64,000 bases of DNA from Pseudaminobacter soli (ex Zhang et al. 2022). Lineage in GTDB: Bacteria; Pseudomonadota; Alphaproteobacteria; Rhizobiales; Rhizobiaceae. The position numbers were made by a program, and so were the translations under genes. Within the stretch, counting starts at the first letter, position 1. Every line of letters starts with the position of its first letter. Under the pieces are notes generated by a model. The model saw only the letters and a program-made list of their open reading frames with translations. It was not told the origin of the DNA and searched no databases. Of this stretch, positions 25,734-38,499 are shown piece by piece. The stretch spans positions 1 to 64,000 of the forward strand of contig NZ_JABVCF010000011.1 of assembly GCF_014595955.1 (NCBI RefSeq), given 5' to 3'.

Positions 25734-26714
25734 ATGGGTCAGTTGGTTGAAGGCAAGTGGCACGACGTCTGGTACCCCACCAAGGAGACCGGCGGCAGGT
25801 TCGTGCGGCCTGATGCTCCCTGGCGCGACTGGGTAACGGCGGACGGCCAGCCTGCACCCGGTCGCAGCCGCGGCTTCAAGGCGGAGCCGGGGCGCTATCA
25901 CCTCTACGTCTCATGGGCCTGCCCCTGGGCGCACCGCACGTTGATCTTCCGCGTTCTCAAGAAGCTTGAGGAGGTCATCTCCGTCTCTGTCGTGCACCAC
26001 TACATGGGCAAGGACGGCTGGACTTTTCGCGCCGAGGACGGTGCCACAGGCGACCGGCTCTACGGCTCGCAATTCCTCCACCAGATCTACACCAGGGCGG
26101 ACCCGAGCTATACGGGGCGAGTGACAGTACCCGTGCTGTGGGACCGGCAGACGGAGACCATCGTCAACAACGAATCCTCCGAAATCATCCGTATGTTGAA
26201 CTCGGCATTCGATGAATGGGGCGACGCCTCGCTCGACTTCTATTCGAAGGAGTTGCGGGCCGAGATCGATGCGGTGAATGCGCTCGTCTATCCGGCGATC
26301 AACAACGGCGTCTATCGCGCCGGCTTTGCCACCACGCAGGAGGCCTACGAGGAGGCTTTTCGTGAGCTCTTCGCGGCGCTGGATACGCTGGAGGATCGGC
26401 TTTCCCGCCAGCGCTATCTGGTCGGAGACCGCATCACCGAGGCCGACTGGCGGCTGATAACGACGCTCCTGCGCTTCGATCCGGTCTATGTCGGGCACTT
26501 CAAGTGCAATTTGCGCCGGATCGCCGATTATCCGAACCTGTCCAACTTCCTGCGCGATCTCTACCAGGTGCCCGGCGTGGCGGGCACGGTCAATATGCAC
26601 CACATCAAGTCGCACTATTATGGCAGCCATCGCACCATCAACCCGACCGGCATCGTGCCGCTCGGGCCGGCGCTGGATTATTCGGCCCCGCATGACCGGG
26701 CGAGGTTTGGCTGA
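25734..26714 (+). CDS. Glutathionyl-hydroquinone reductase (omega-class GST-like)
   Basis: A 326-aa glutathione transferase of the YqjG/ECM4 group. The thioredoxin-like domain holds the catalytic cysteine in SWACPWAHR; NNESSEI is the glutathione-binding strand, and the C-terminal half is all-helical with HIKSHYYGSH near the end. The family removes glutathione from glutathionyl-hydroquinones. The start at MGQLVEGKWHD (25734) is the usual N-terminus. Confidence 0.9.
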   Translation: MGQLVEGKWHDVWYPTKETGGRFVRPDAPWRDWVTADGQPAPGRSRGFKAEPGRYHLYVSWACPWAHRTLIFRVLKKLEEVISVSVVHHYMGKDGWTFRAEDGATGDRLYGSQFLHQIYTRADPSYTGRVTVPVLWDRQTETIVNNESSEIIRMLNSAFDEWGDASLDFYSKELRAEIDAVNALVYPAINNGVYRAGFATTQEAYEEAFRELFAALDTLEDRLSRQRYLVGDRITEADWRLITTLLRFDPVYVGHFKCNLRRIADYPNLSNFLRDLYQVPGVAGTVNMHHIKSHYYGSHRTINPTGIVPLGPALDYSAPHDRARFG

Positions 26715-26747
26715 AGGTGCCGTAGCTCTCCTGTTTTATCGCGCAGC

Positions 26748-27245
26748 TCACCAGTAGGGCGACACCGGCTCGCCTCCAAGCACCTCTCCGATCCGCCGCC
26801 GCGTCGCAGGCGTCGTACCCTCCGGCAGTTGCTCGAGCGGAAAGAACCCCGCCTCGGCGATCTCGCGATCAGGCAGCTTGGGCGCGGTCTGCTCGAACTG
26901 CTCGATCAGGTAGAAGCCGACGTGGTCGCGAAGGCTGGCGCCGCGACTGTAGTGGACCGACCGCAGCGCGGGAGCTCTGAACGCGATGTTGCCTTCCTCG
27001 GCGCATTCGCGTGCGAGTGCCTCCTCCATGGTCTCGCCGAGTTCGACACCGCCGCCCGGAAACTGCCAGCCGGGCACATAGGTGTGGCGGATCAGGAAAA
27101 CGGAGTTCTCCTGGCGGTCATAGATCATGGCGCGCACGCCCAGCGTCATCGCGCGCCGCAGCAGGAAGTATTTGTGCAAGAGAGCGGCGCGCAGCCGCGG
27201 CCAATCTGGCCGGCGCGCGGAGCTTTTCTTGCGGCCAAACGCCAT
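26748..27245 (-). CDS. NUDIX hydrolase
   Basis: A 165-aa protein with a full NUDIX box, GGGVELGETMEEALAREC followed by AEEG, which coordinates the metal that cleaves nucleoside-diphosphate-linked substrates. N-terminal basic extension (~25 residues). The substrate cannot be told from sequence. Divergent from the phosphoesterase gene with a 50-bp shared promoter gap. Confidence 0.88.
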   Translation of the reverse strand: MAFGRKKSSARRPDWPRLRAALLHKYFLLRRAMTLGVRAMIYDRQENSVFLIRHTYVPGWQFPGGGVELGETMEEALARECAEEGNIAFRAPALRSVHYSRGASLRDHVGFYLIEQFEQTAPKLPDREIAEAGFFPLEQLPEGTTPATRRRIGEVLGGEPVSPYW

Positions 27246-27295
27246 CAGTGCATCCGAGGGTGGAAACCGTTCCCGCCCTTCCGTATTAGAAAAAG

Positions 27296-28237
27296 ATGCT
27301 CAGGCTCGCGCATATTTCCGACGTCCACCTCGGTCCGCTTCCCGATGTAACCTACCGCGAACTCGCCTCCAAGCGAGTGGTCGGCTATGTCAATTGGCAC
27401 CGCACCAGGCGAAAGCTCATCACCGAGGGCACGCTCGGCGGCATCGTCGCCTCGATCAAGGAGGATAAGCCCGATCATCTCGCCGTCACTGGAGACCTCG
27501 TCAACATCGCGTTGGACGCCGAGCTCAAGCTGGCGCGGGTCTGGCTTGAAACGCTCGGCAACCCGAAGGACGTCTCGGTGGTTCCCGGAAACCATGATGC
27601 CTACGTTCCCGGCGCGTTCGACAAGATCTGCCAGTTGTGGTCGCCGTGGATGTGCGGCGACGGGCACGAAGGAACGGTCGGGCGGCTGACGTTCCCCTAT
27701 CTGCGCGTGCGGGGCAACGTCGCGCTCATCGGCGTTTCAACGGCACGGGCCACCGCGCCCTTCATGGCCAATGGCTTTCTGCGCGAGGAGCAGGCCCACC
27801 GCCTCGCGGAACTGCTGGAGGAGACCGGAAGGCGCAATCTCTTCCGGGTCATCATGATCCATCATCCGCCCGTGCGCGCCGCCGTGCCCCAGCACAAGCG
27901 GCTATTCGGGATCGGCAACTTCCATCGTGCGGTACACGAGCATGGCGCCGAACTCGTGCTGCACGGACACTCGCACGACCCCTCGCTCTACTGGGTCGGA
28001 AGGCGGGAGAAGCCGATTCCCGTCGTCGGGGTCGCCGCGGGCGGGCAGGGTTTCGGGGGCCATCACCCGCCGGCGCAATACAATCTTTTCGAAATTTCCG
28101 GAGGTCCGGGCGCCTGGAACATCCGGTTGACGCGGCGAGGGTTTGCCGTTCCCGACGAAGGCGTCGTGGACGTCGGCTCGCTCAATCTGGGGTCGCGCAA
28201 GCGGGCGCCGGCGCCGTTCGAGAGCGAACCTTCGTGA
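27296..28237 (+). CDS. Calcineurin-like metallophosphoesterase
   Basis: A 313-aa phosphoesterase with the metal-binding blocks in order: ISDVHLG (D..H), VTGDLVN (GD), PGNHDAY (GNHD), MIHHPP and HGHSHD. It should bind two metals and hydrolyse a phosphodi- or monoester. The substrate is unknown; similar proteins act on cyclic nucleotides or lipid precursors. No signal peptide. Confidence 0.88.
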   Translation: MLRLAHISDVHLGPLPDVTYRELASKRVVGYVNWHRTRRKLITEGTLGGIVASIKEDKPDHLAVTGDLVNIALDAELKLARVWLETLGNPKDVSVVPGNHDAYVPGAFDKICQLWSPWMCGDGHEGTVGRLTFPYLRVRGNVALIGVSTARATAPFMANGFLREEQAHRLAELLEETGRRNLFRVIMIHHPPVRAAVPQHKRLFGIGNFHRAVHEHGAELVLHGHSHDPSLYWVGRREKPIPVVGVAAGGQGFGGHHPPAQYNLFEISGGPGAWNIRLTRRGFAVPDEGVVDVGSLNLGSRKRAPAPFESEPS

Positions 28238-28251
28238 GCTTTGCGGGCCTG

Positions 28252-28857
28252 TTACTGGAGCGATCCGGTGAGTTGCTGCCAAAGCAGGGCGATGGCCACC
28301 GCCAATCCAAAGCCGAAGCCTGAGACGAAAACCAGGACGCCGCCGAGGAAACTGCCCCCGCGCCGCCGTGCCCCCGTTGCGGGCTCCCCAATAGTCTCCT
28401 GATCTTGCGCAGGAAACTGCTTCTGGATTGCGGGCTCGACCTCGCCCTGGAGGAACTGCTCGCGCTCGACGATCCGCTCGGCCACATAGCGGGTGACGGC
28501 TTCGACGATGACGGCGATCTTCGGCGATTCGGCCAGCACGATGCGGCCGTTGCGCGTATCCCTGATGAAGCGGTAGGTGCGATGGTCACGGCCCATGGCA
28601 ACATGGGAAATGGCATCGATCCAAAGTCGTGGCTGCAGCCCGGACGACAGGGCGAAGTCGAAGATGTCGGCGTCCGACGGGACCTCGGCGAAGACCGGCG
28701 CGAGTTCGGCCGCGAGCAGTTGCAAGCGCACGCTGGTCGCGTCACGCAGTTCTACGACCACGTCCGCACGGTCTGCAGCGGCATTCTTCACCTCGCGGAT
28801 CGTCTCCGAAAGTTTTCGGGACTTGGTGTGGTCTTTGTCTGCCCTGTCGATCGACAT
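28252..28857 (-). CDS. Conserved protein with C-terminal membrane anchor
   Basis: A 201-aa protein with a ~165-residue soluble domain (FIRDTRNGRIVLAESPKIAVI in its centre) and one C-terminal membrane helix (FVSGFGFGLAVAIALLW). I know this shape from rhizobial genomes but no function. The start at 28857 (MSIDRADK) is likeliest; a frame from 28875 is possible. Convergent with the phosphoesterase, 14 bp apart. Confidence 0.7.
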   Translation of the reverse strand: MSIDRADKDHTKSRKLSETIREVKNAAADRADVVVELRDATSVRLQLLAAELAPVFAEVPSDADIFDFALSSGLQPRLWIDAISHVAMGRDHRTYRFIRDTRNGRIVLAESPKIAVIVEAVTRYVAERIVEREQFLQGEVEPAIQKQFPAQDQETIGEPATGARRRGGSFLGGVLVFVSGFGFGLAVAIALLWQQLTGSLQ

Positions 28858-29048
28858 GGCTGGGCTCCGCCGCAAACTTTGCGTTAATCTTGGTTAACAC
28901 AAATTGTGGCGCAAACCAGCACGGAAGAGTTGCTTTCCAGCAGTTCTGCGGGCGAGGGGCGAAGAAGAAGCCGAAAAAATGCCGGCTCCGGGCCGCCGGC
29001 CCGAAGCTGTTCTGGGAGAAAAATTGAGCGGGAACCGCCGCGCTTCGG

Positions 29049-32674
<3,626 letters not shown>

Positions 32675-32682
<8 letters not shown>

Positions 32683-33130
32683 GGCTGCTCACCCCCACGC
32701 CGTGACGGAACACCATGGAGCGGCCGAGCCAGACGGTCACGAACATCAGCACGACAGTCGCCGCGGACAGCGCGAGCCCATAGGGAACGATGGCCGTCCA
32801 GCCGTCGCCGGCGTGAACGAAGCTGTTGATCAAGGCGAGGATCAGGACGATCACGTTGCCGATCGCGTGGGGCCAGGCTGGTCGCTGCGTGCGCACTTCG
32901 CGGCGGAACAGGAAATCGACGGCACCGGCTATCGCCGCGAGTGCTCCGAATACGAGCCCCACGAACAGCAGCCAGGCGGAGAAGTTGTGCCACATGAGAT
33001 GGAACGACTGCCAATAGGCGATGTCAGTCAGCAGGGCGAGGGTGAAGCAGACGATCGGAAAGGGGACCAGGGTTGCGTGTATCGGGTGACCCGCGATCGC
33101 GGCGGTGGCTGGCAGGTGGAATCGATCCAT
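32675..33130 (-). CDS. DUF2231 membrane protein
   Basis: A 151-aa protein with four membrane helices and the HPIHATLVPFPI start typical of DUF2231. The start at 33130 (MDRFHLPA) fits that motif. It overlaps the sorbosone dehydrogenase gene and is probably its operon partner, perhaps feeding electrons to the membrane; that role is inferred. Confidence 0.82.
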
Positions 33131-33307
33131 CGGCAAAGGGTCTCTGTTGGGGGTGGACCCAGGCCATACGTATGAAAACGTATTTGGTTCCAGCGCCAAT
33201 GGGCGAAGGCGAAGGTGCTCACCGCTATTCCTTGCCGGCTAGGCTCACGTCAGCAGGGGGCGGCAGCCAGGCAGGAATGCGTTCAAGCTGCGCGCCGGCA
33301 CCCGGCC

Positions 33308-34405
33308 TCACGCCCTCACGTTGCGGGCGATGAACTTCGCCAGCGCCGGTCCGAGCATCAGAACGATCAGCAGGCGCGCGGTCTGAAGCGCCATCACGAA
33401 CGACAGGTTCACCTTGTTGGACGCGGCCGCGATGATGGCGACCGAGTCCAGCCCGCCCGGGCTGGTGGCGAGATAGGCCGTGAGCGGATCGATGCCGAGT
33501 TCATGACTGAGCAGCCAGGCGATGCCGCCGCAGAACAGGATCAGCACCAGGGTGGCCCCGAACACCTGCGGCAGCACACGCACGGCGTGCCAGACCACAG
33601 CGCGCGTGAAGTTCATGCCGACCGCCCAGCCCACCACGGCATAGCTCAGCGCCTTCAACCATTCCGGCACCTGCATGGGGACACCCCCACCGAGATGAAG
33701 CAGCATGCCCAGCGCCAGGGAGGCAAGAAACCAGGGGGAGGGCAGGCGCAGGAACTTGCCTAGCGGGCCGGCGACGATCGCAACGATCAGGGTCACTGCC
33801 AAGGCCGGCCAGGCGATCGGCGGAAACCAAACGGTTTCGGGCCGCCCCACGGCGCTGGTGTCCACCCAGAGACTGGCGACGAAGGCGGCGGCCACGGTGA
33901 CCATTACCACACGCAGATACTGCATGAAGGCGACGAGCCGCGCGTCGGCGCCGAAGGCCGCGCTCATCAGTACCATGGCGGTCGATCCTCCCGGTGCGGT
34001 GCCCCAGATCGCGGTGGACCCCGGAAGGATGCCAAGCCGGCTGATCGCCCAGCCGAGAACGCTCGAAGCCGCCAGCGTTGCGAACACCGACAGCAGGATT
34101 ATCGGCCAGTCGTGCAGGAAGGACGAGAAGATGCCGAGATCGATCGAGGTGGCCACCAGGCATCCGACCACGGCCTGGGCCGCGCCGAAGATGTTTCGCG
34201 GCACGCGTATGGTGGCGCCGAGGGTCCCGAACAGGATCGACACGATCATCGAGCCGATCAGCAGCGCGGCCGGAACCTGGATCGCCAGGAACAGGGAGAT
34301 GAGCGTCGCCGAGCCCGCGGCCAGCAGCAGCCATTGCACGATGCCGGGCAGGGTCTTCAGCGGGCCCGCATCGGGCGGCTCGGGGTATGGGGCCATTGAT
34401 CCCAT
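33308..34405 (-). CDS. AbrB-family membrane protein
   Basis: A 365-aa integral membrane protein with about ten helices arranged as two repeats, each with a TAPGGSTAMVLMSA- or TSPGGLDSVAIIAA-type loop. This is the AbrB duplication family, often called putative ammonia monooxygenase although that name is unsupported. Transport is likely, substrate unknown. The start may be the second ATG (34396). Confidence 0.82.
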   Translation of the reverse strand: MGSMAPYPEPPDAGPLKTLPGIVQWLLLAAGSATLISLFLAIQVPAALLIGSMIVSILFGTLGATIRVPRNIFGAAQAVVGCLVATSIDLGIFSSFLHDWPIILLSVFATLAASSVLGWAISRLGILPGSTAIWGTAPGGSTAMVLMSAAFGADARLVAFMQYLRVVMVTVAAAFVASLWVDTSAVGRPETVWFPPIAWPALAVTLIVAIVAGPLGKFLRLPSPWFLASLALGMLLHLGGGVPMQVPEWLKALSYAVVGWAVGMNFTRAVVWHAVRVLPQVFGATLVLILFCGGIAWLLSHELGIDPLTAYLATSPGGLDSVAIIAAASNKVNLSFVMALQTARLLIVLMLGPALAKFIARNVRA

Positions 34406-34466
34406 CTAGACCGAGCGAACGGGGATGTCAGCCCGCACGGGCGATCAACGCGCCCAAATGCGTTGA

Positions 34467-34763
34467 TCACCCCCCGCTGATCGCGGTCAGGATGAACACC
34501 TCGGTCCCCGGCTCGATCGGGGTCTCCAGGTTCGCCCGCTTGCCGTCGATGAAGACGTTGATGTGGCGGCGGATGGCGGGTGTGGAATCGCAGATCCGGT
34601 CCCGCATGCCGGGCCAGAGCCGGTTCAGTTCGTCCACCATCTCGCGCACGTTCACCGCATGCATTTCCACCCGGCGCAGCGAGCCGGGGAAGAGGTCGAC
34701 GAGCGGGCCGGGCAGGCGCACGACGATTACGCTGTTGCTGCCTCGGCTTTTGATCGCGTCCAT
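34467..34763 (-). CDS. MoaD/ThiS-family ubiquitin-like protein
   Basis: A 98-aa beta-grasp protein ending in the diglycine AISGG, the tail that is activated and thiolated in sulfur-carrier proteins. The usual NVREMVDELN and INVFIDGKR blocks are present. It follows the BNR-repeat gene by 14 nt. It may supply sulfur for a cofactor, but no E1-like or MoaE partner is nearby. Confidence 0.82.
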   Translation of the reverse strand: MDAIKSRGSNSVIVVRLPGPLVDLFPGSLRRVEMHAVNVREMVDELNRLWPGMRDRICDSTPAIRRHINVFIDGKRANLETPIEPGTEVFILTAISGG

Positions 34764-34777
34764 TGCGGCCGATCCGT

Positions 34778-35860
34778 TCAGCGGTCCACGACCATGGCTT
34801 CCACCGACAGGACCGCCGGCAGATGCTCGGCGACGAGGCCCCAGCTTTCGCCCTCGTCCGCACTCGCATAGACCGCACCGGAGCTTGTGCCGAAATAGAC
34901 GCCGGCCGTCTCGTGCGTGTCGGTCGCCATCGCCTGGCGCAGCACGCCAAAATAGGCGTTCTTCTGCGGCAAGCCCTCGCGCATGTCCTGCCAGGTCCTG
35001 CCGCCGTCGCGCGTTCTCCAGACTGCGGTCTTGGCGTCGGGCACGTAGCGGCCGGCGGAGTCGCCGTTGAGCGGCAGCAGAAAAAGCGTCTCGGAGTCGC
35101 GGGGGTGCACCGCCGCTGGGAAGCCGAAGGTGGAGGGCAGGCCGCCCTCGATGCTGCGCCAGTTCTTGCCGCCGTCCTCGCTGGCATACATGCCGCAGTG
35201 GTTCTGCTGGTAGAGCCGCTCGCCCTTGCCGGGTGCCATCACCACACAGTGCACGCACTGGCCGAATTCCGGATAGTTCTGGCCTTCCGGGAAGAAATCG
35301 GCCCGGGTGCCGCGGTTCCTCGGCTCCCAGGTCTCGCCGCCGTCCTCGGTGCAGAACACGCCGGCCGCTGAGATGCCGACCCAGATCTTGTTCTCGTCGC
35401 TCGGGTGAGGGACCAGCGAATGTAGGATCAGGCCTGCGCCGCCCGGGTTCCAATGCGGCCGGGACGGATGTTTCTGCAGCCCGTCCATATGCGACCAGGT
35501 CTGGCCGCCGTCTTCGCTGCGGAAGAGGCCGGCCGGCTGCACGCCGGCGTAAAGGCTGCCGTTGCGCGCGGCGAGGCTCCAGACAGCTTTGACGGGCTCC
35601 TGGCCCGCCTCATAGGCCAGGCCTTCGCTCGAGTGGCTCCATGTCTCGCCGAAATCCTCCGATTTCCACACCGCCGGGCCGAACCACTCGTTGCCGCCGC
35701 CGGCGTAGATCGTTCCGCTGCGCCGGTCGCCCATGACATGGTTCAGCGGCCAAGTCTCGCAATACGGACCGCGCAGGGTCCAATCCTTCCGCTGGTCGTC
35801 GCTTTCAGCGATGAATGCGCCCTTCTTCGTACCCAGAAGCACCAAAGTCCGTCTTGCCAT
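34778..35860 (-). CDS. BNR/Asp-box repeat beta-propeller (exo-sialidase-like) protein
   Basis: A 360-aa cytoplasmic-looking propeller with at least six Asp-boxes (SEDFGETW, SEDGGQTW, TEDGGETW, SEDGGKNW, TRDGGRTW, SADEGESW). The Asp-box marks blade turns. No sialidase catalytic residues are evident, so hydrolysis is not claimed. The start at 35860 has GGAGG upstream. It is paired with the MoaD-like gene. Confidence 0.82.
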   Translation of the reverse strand: MARRTLVLLGTKKGAFIAESDDQRKDWTLRGPYCETWPLNHVMGDRRSGTIYAGGGNEWFGPAVWKSEDFGETWSHSSEGLAYEAGQEPVKAVWSLAARNGSLYAGVQPAGLFRSEDGGQTWSHMDGLQKHPSRPHWNPGGAGLILHSLVPHPSDENKIWVGISAAGVFCTEDGGETWEPRNRGTRADFFPEGQNYPEFGQCVHCVVMAPGKGERLYQQNHCGMYASEDGGKNWRSIEGGLPSTFGFPAAVHPRDSETLFLLPLNGDSAGRYVPDAKTAVWRTRDGGRTWQDMREGLPQKNAYFGVLRQAMATDTHETAGVYFGTSSGAVYASADEGESWGLVAEHLPAVLSVEAMVVDR

Positions 35861-36097
35861 CGCGTTGTCCTCCGTCCTCGTCTGTGGCAGCGGTCCCATC
35901 CGCCCGGCGCATTCCCCCTTCCGGACGTCCTTTCAGGAATGACGCTCGGCGGGGCGTCATTCCGACATCGAAGGAACAAGACTAGCATCTTTTCCGATCT
36001 GGTCGAACCAGCATGGCGGATCGGCCTGCTCTGTCGTGTTGCAGCGAAGGAGCCTTCGCCGCTAATGAGGGCGGCGACATGCACCAAGGAGGAGTGG

Positions 36098-36625
36098 ATG
36101 CCGATCGAGAGCCCGGATGCCGATCCGCGCATGCCCTATCAACTGCCGAACCCGCCGGACGCGCTGGCCGAGATCGTCGTGGCGAAGGCCATCCCGGAGG
36201 ACGAGCGGCTATGGGTGCCGCAGGCGGAAAACGTCTGGTTCCGACCGCTCTGCCTGAACCGCTCGCAAGGCTACTGGATGAACCTTCTCAAGGTCCGCAA
36301 GGCCGGAGTACTGTCGCGGCATCGCCATCCGAACGCCGTACACGGCTTCGTGCTGAAGGGCCGGTGGTACTATCTGGAGCACGACTGGGTGGCGGAGGAG
36401 GGCAGCTATGTGTTCGAGCCGCCGGGCGAGACCCATACCCTCGTCGTGCCGGACGACGTTGAGGAGATGATCACCTACTTCCAGGTGAACGGCATCATGT
36501 ACTACGTCGACCCGTGGGGAAAACCGCTCGGCTACGAGGACGTCTTTACCAAGATCGAGATGTGCCGCAAGCACTTCACCGCCGTCGGCCTCGGCGCGGA
36601 TTTCGTCGACCAGTTCATTCGATAG
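36098..36625 (+). CDS. Cupin protein, 2,4'-dihydroxyacetophenone dioxygenase-like
   Basis: A 175-aa cupin. The metal site is SRHRHPNAVHGFVLKG with a later FEPPGETHT. The family includes iron dioxygenases that cleave 2,4'-dihydroxyacetophenone. AGGAGG precedes the ATG at 36098. The SDR gene follows after 20 nt, so they likely form a small catabolic operon; the pathway is unknown. Confidence 0.82.
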   Translation: MPIESPDADPRMPYQLPNPPDALAEIVVAKAIPEDERLWVPQAENVWFRPLCLNRSQGYWMNLLKVRKAGVLSRHRHPNAVHGFVLKGRWYYLEHDWVAEEGSYVFEPPGETHTLVVPDDVEEMITYFQVNGIMYYVDPWGKPLGYEDVFTKIEMCRKHFTAVGLGADFVDQFIR

Positions 36626-36645
36626 CGTCGCGATGGGAGGGTCTG

Positions 36646-37380
36646 GTGGGTTTTTGGCCGAACGGTTGTTTCGAGGGCCGGCGGGTGCTCGTGGTCGGAG
36701 GCACCTCGGGAATAGGTGCTGCTATCGCCCAGGCATTCCAGGCCGAGGGTGCGGCGACGATGGTGACGGGCGCGACCGAGGCAGAGGTCGCGGAGCACGC
36801 CCGTTCGGCGCCAGGGATCGAGACGCGGCAACTGGACGTACGGGACGGCGCGGCGATACGCAACCTGATCGCCGGCTTCGACCGACTGGATCACCTCGTC
36901 AACTGCGCCGGCGTGATCCGCCGCGTGGAGGAGCACGATCCCGAGATATTCGCGGACGTGATCGACATCAACCTCAACGGCACGATGCGAGCCTGCACTG
37001 CCGCGCGGCCGCTTCTCGGCGATAGCAAAGGCAGCATCATCAACACAGCCTCGATGCTGTCGTTCTTCGGCGGCGGGCTGGTGCCGGGCTACTCGGCTTC
37101 AAAGGGCGGCATCGCTCAACTGACGAAATCCCTCGCTATCGCCTATGCACCGGACGGCATCCGGGTGAACGCGGTGGCGCCGGGCTGGATAGCAACCCCT
37201 CTCACCCAGGCGCTGCGCGACGATCCGCAGCGCAACGACGCGGTCCTAGTGCGCACGCCGCTGAAACGTTGGGGCGATCCGAAGGACGTAGCCGGCGGCG
37301 TGCTCTATCTCGCCTCGCCGCTCGCCAGCTTCGTTACCGGTACGGTGCTGCCCATCGACGGCGGCTATCTCGTCACCTGA
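36646..37380 (+). CDS. Short-chain dehydrogenase/reductase
   Basis: A 244-aa SDR: VGGTSGIG cofactor site, NCAGV, catalytic S..Y..K as SMLSFFGGGLVPGYSASK. GTG start at 36646 with GGGAGGG upstream. Ends in the usual PIDGGYL. Probably co-transcribed with the cupin gene. Confidence 0.85.
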   Translation: MGFWPNGCFEGRRVLVVGGTSGIGAAIAQAFQAEGAATMVTGATEAEVAEHARSAPGIETRQLDVRDGAAIRNLIAGFDRLDHLVNCAGVIRRVEEHDPEIFADVIDINLNGTMRACTAARPLLGDSKGSIINTASMLSFFGGGLVPGYSASKGGIAQLTKSLAIAYAPDGIRVNAVAPGWIATPLTQALRDDPQRNDAVLVRTPLKRWGDPKDVAGGVLYLASPLASFVTGTVLPIDGGYLVT

Positions 37381-37397
37381 CCGGCAGCAGGTGCGCG

Positions 37398-38306
37398 TCA
37401 GGCGAACGGCACCGCGCCCGTGCCGATTGGCAGCTTGGCCTCGTCTTCCGGCTCGACATGGATGATGACGCGCACCGACGGGATCTCTGCTCGTAGAGCC
37501 TCCTCGATCCTATCGCAAATCACGTGGCTCTGAGCGACGGTCATGTTGGCGTCGACGACGAGGTGGAATTCGATGAACGTCGCGCGCCCAGCGATGCGCG
37601 TCTTGAGGTCGTGCACTTCCAGCGCGCCCCTGGAATTGGCCGAGATGATGTCGCGGATGTGAAGGTGTTCTTCCAACTCCACCGCCCGGTCCATCAGCCC
37701 CTCGACCGAAGAGCCGATGACCTTCCAGCCCTGCCAAAGGATGTTGAGGGCGACGATCACGGCCAGCAGCGGGTCGAGTATCTTCCATCCAGTGACCACC
37801 GCGCCGACGAGGCCGGCAATGACCCCTACCGACGTCACGACATCGGTCATGATGTGGCGCCCGTCCGCGATCAGCGCCGGAGATTTACCCTGTGTCCCTA
37901 CGCGGATGAGCACGGCGGCCCAGACCGCATTGACCACCGCGGCTAGGCCGTTGACTGCCAGCCCAGACCATGCGTCGTGCAGAGGCGCTGGATGGCCCCA
38001 GGTGCGCCAGACTTCGAAGAGGATCAGGAAGGAGGCGACGACGATCATCACGCCTTCCAGCACTGCCGAAAAATACTCGGCCTTGTGATGCCCGTGCTGA
38101 TGGGTGCGATCCGCCGGCTTGTGGCTGACCTTGATCGCCCAGAAGGTGGCCATCGCCGCGATGACGTTGACGGTCGATTCCAGCGCATCCGAATAGAGTG
38201 CGACAGAGCCTGTCAGCCACCAGGCCAATGCCTTCAGCGCCATCACGCCGAAGGCGACGACGATGGTCCAGAAGGCGAGGGCCGAGATTTGTTGCTTCGA
38301 GGGCAT
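37398..38306 (-). CDS. Cation diffusion facilitator (CDF) metal transporter
   Basis: A 302-aa inner-membrane exporter with six helices. SDALES and HIMTDVVTS carry the Zn/Mn-binding Asp and His pairs; a His-rich THQHGHHKAEY loop and a C-terminal cytoplasmic domain complete the family pattern. It moves divalent metal out against protons; the metal is undecided. Confidence 0.88.
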   Translation of the reverse strand: MPSKQQISALAFWTIVVAFGVMALKALAWWLTGSVALYSDALESTVNVIAAMATFWAIKVSHKPADRTHQHGHHKAEYFSAVLEGVMIVVASFLILFEVWRTWGHPAPLHDAWSGLAVNGLAAVVNAVWAAVLIRVGTQGKSPALIADGRHIMTDVVTSVGVIAGLVGAVVTGWKILDPLLAVIVALNILWQGWKVIGSSVEGLMDRAVELEEHLHIRDIISANSRGALEVHDLKTRIAGRATFIEFHLVVDANMTVAQSHVICDRIEEALRAEIPSVRVIIHVEPEDEAKLPIGTGAVPFA

Positions 38307-38499
38307 TTTCGCTATTCTCCCCCCTTGAGGAGGAGATGGCCGAGAAGCGGCCAGAGGGGGTTGTTCCGGCCGTCCGCTACCATTCGGCAGCGTTGGCCCA
38401 TCTTCAATAGGATATGGGTGCGGGGGGCGTCGCCGACGACCCTTCCCGGCCGCTGCGCGAACGCCCTCTCCTTAAGGGGGAGGGAACGGCGCTTTTCGG
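38307..38499. repeat. Rhizobial-type intergenic repeat
   Basis: The gap between the CDF gene and trpE(G) carries CCCCCTTGAGG near 38321 and its near-inverse CCTTAAGGGGGAGGG near 38471, with GAGATGGCCGAG next to the left arm. Mesorhizobium-like genomes repeat such sequences between genes. It may fold as a large palindrome. Confidence 0.45.

Noticed and set aside
28885-28905. TTAA-N6-TTAA element resembling a CtrA box upstream of the 201-aa membrane-anchored protein gene
   Set aside because: Spacing is 6, not the 7 of the CtrA consensus, and nearby genes are not known CtrA targets.
33308-34405. Ammonia monooxygenase annotation for the AbrB-like gene
   Set aside because: This is a known misleading family name; the protein is a multi-pass membrane protein with no monooxygenase metal motif.
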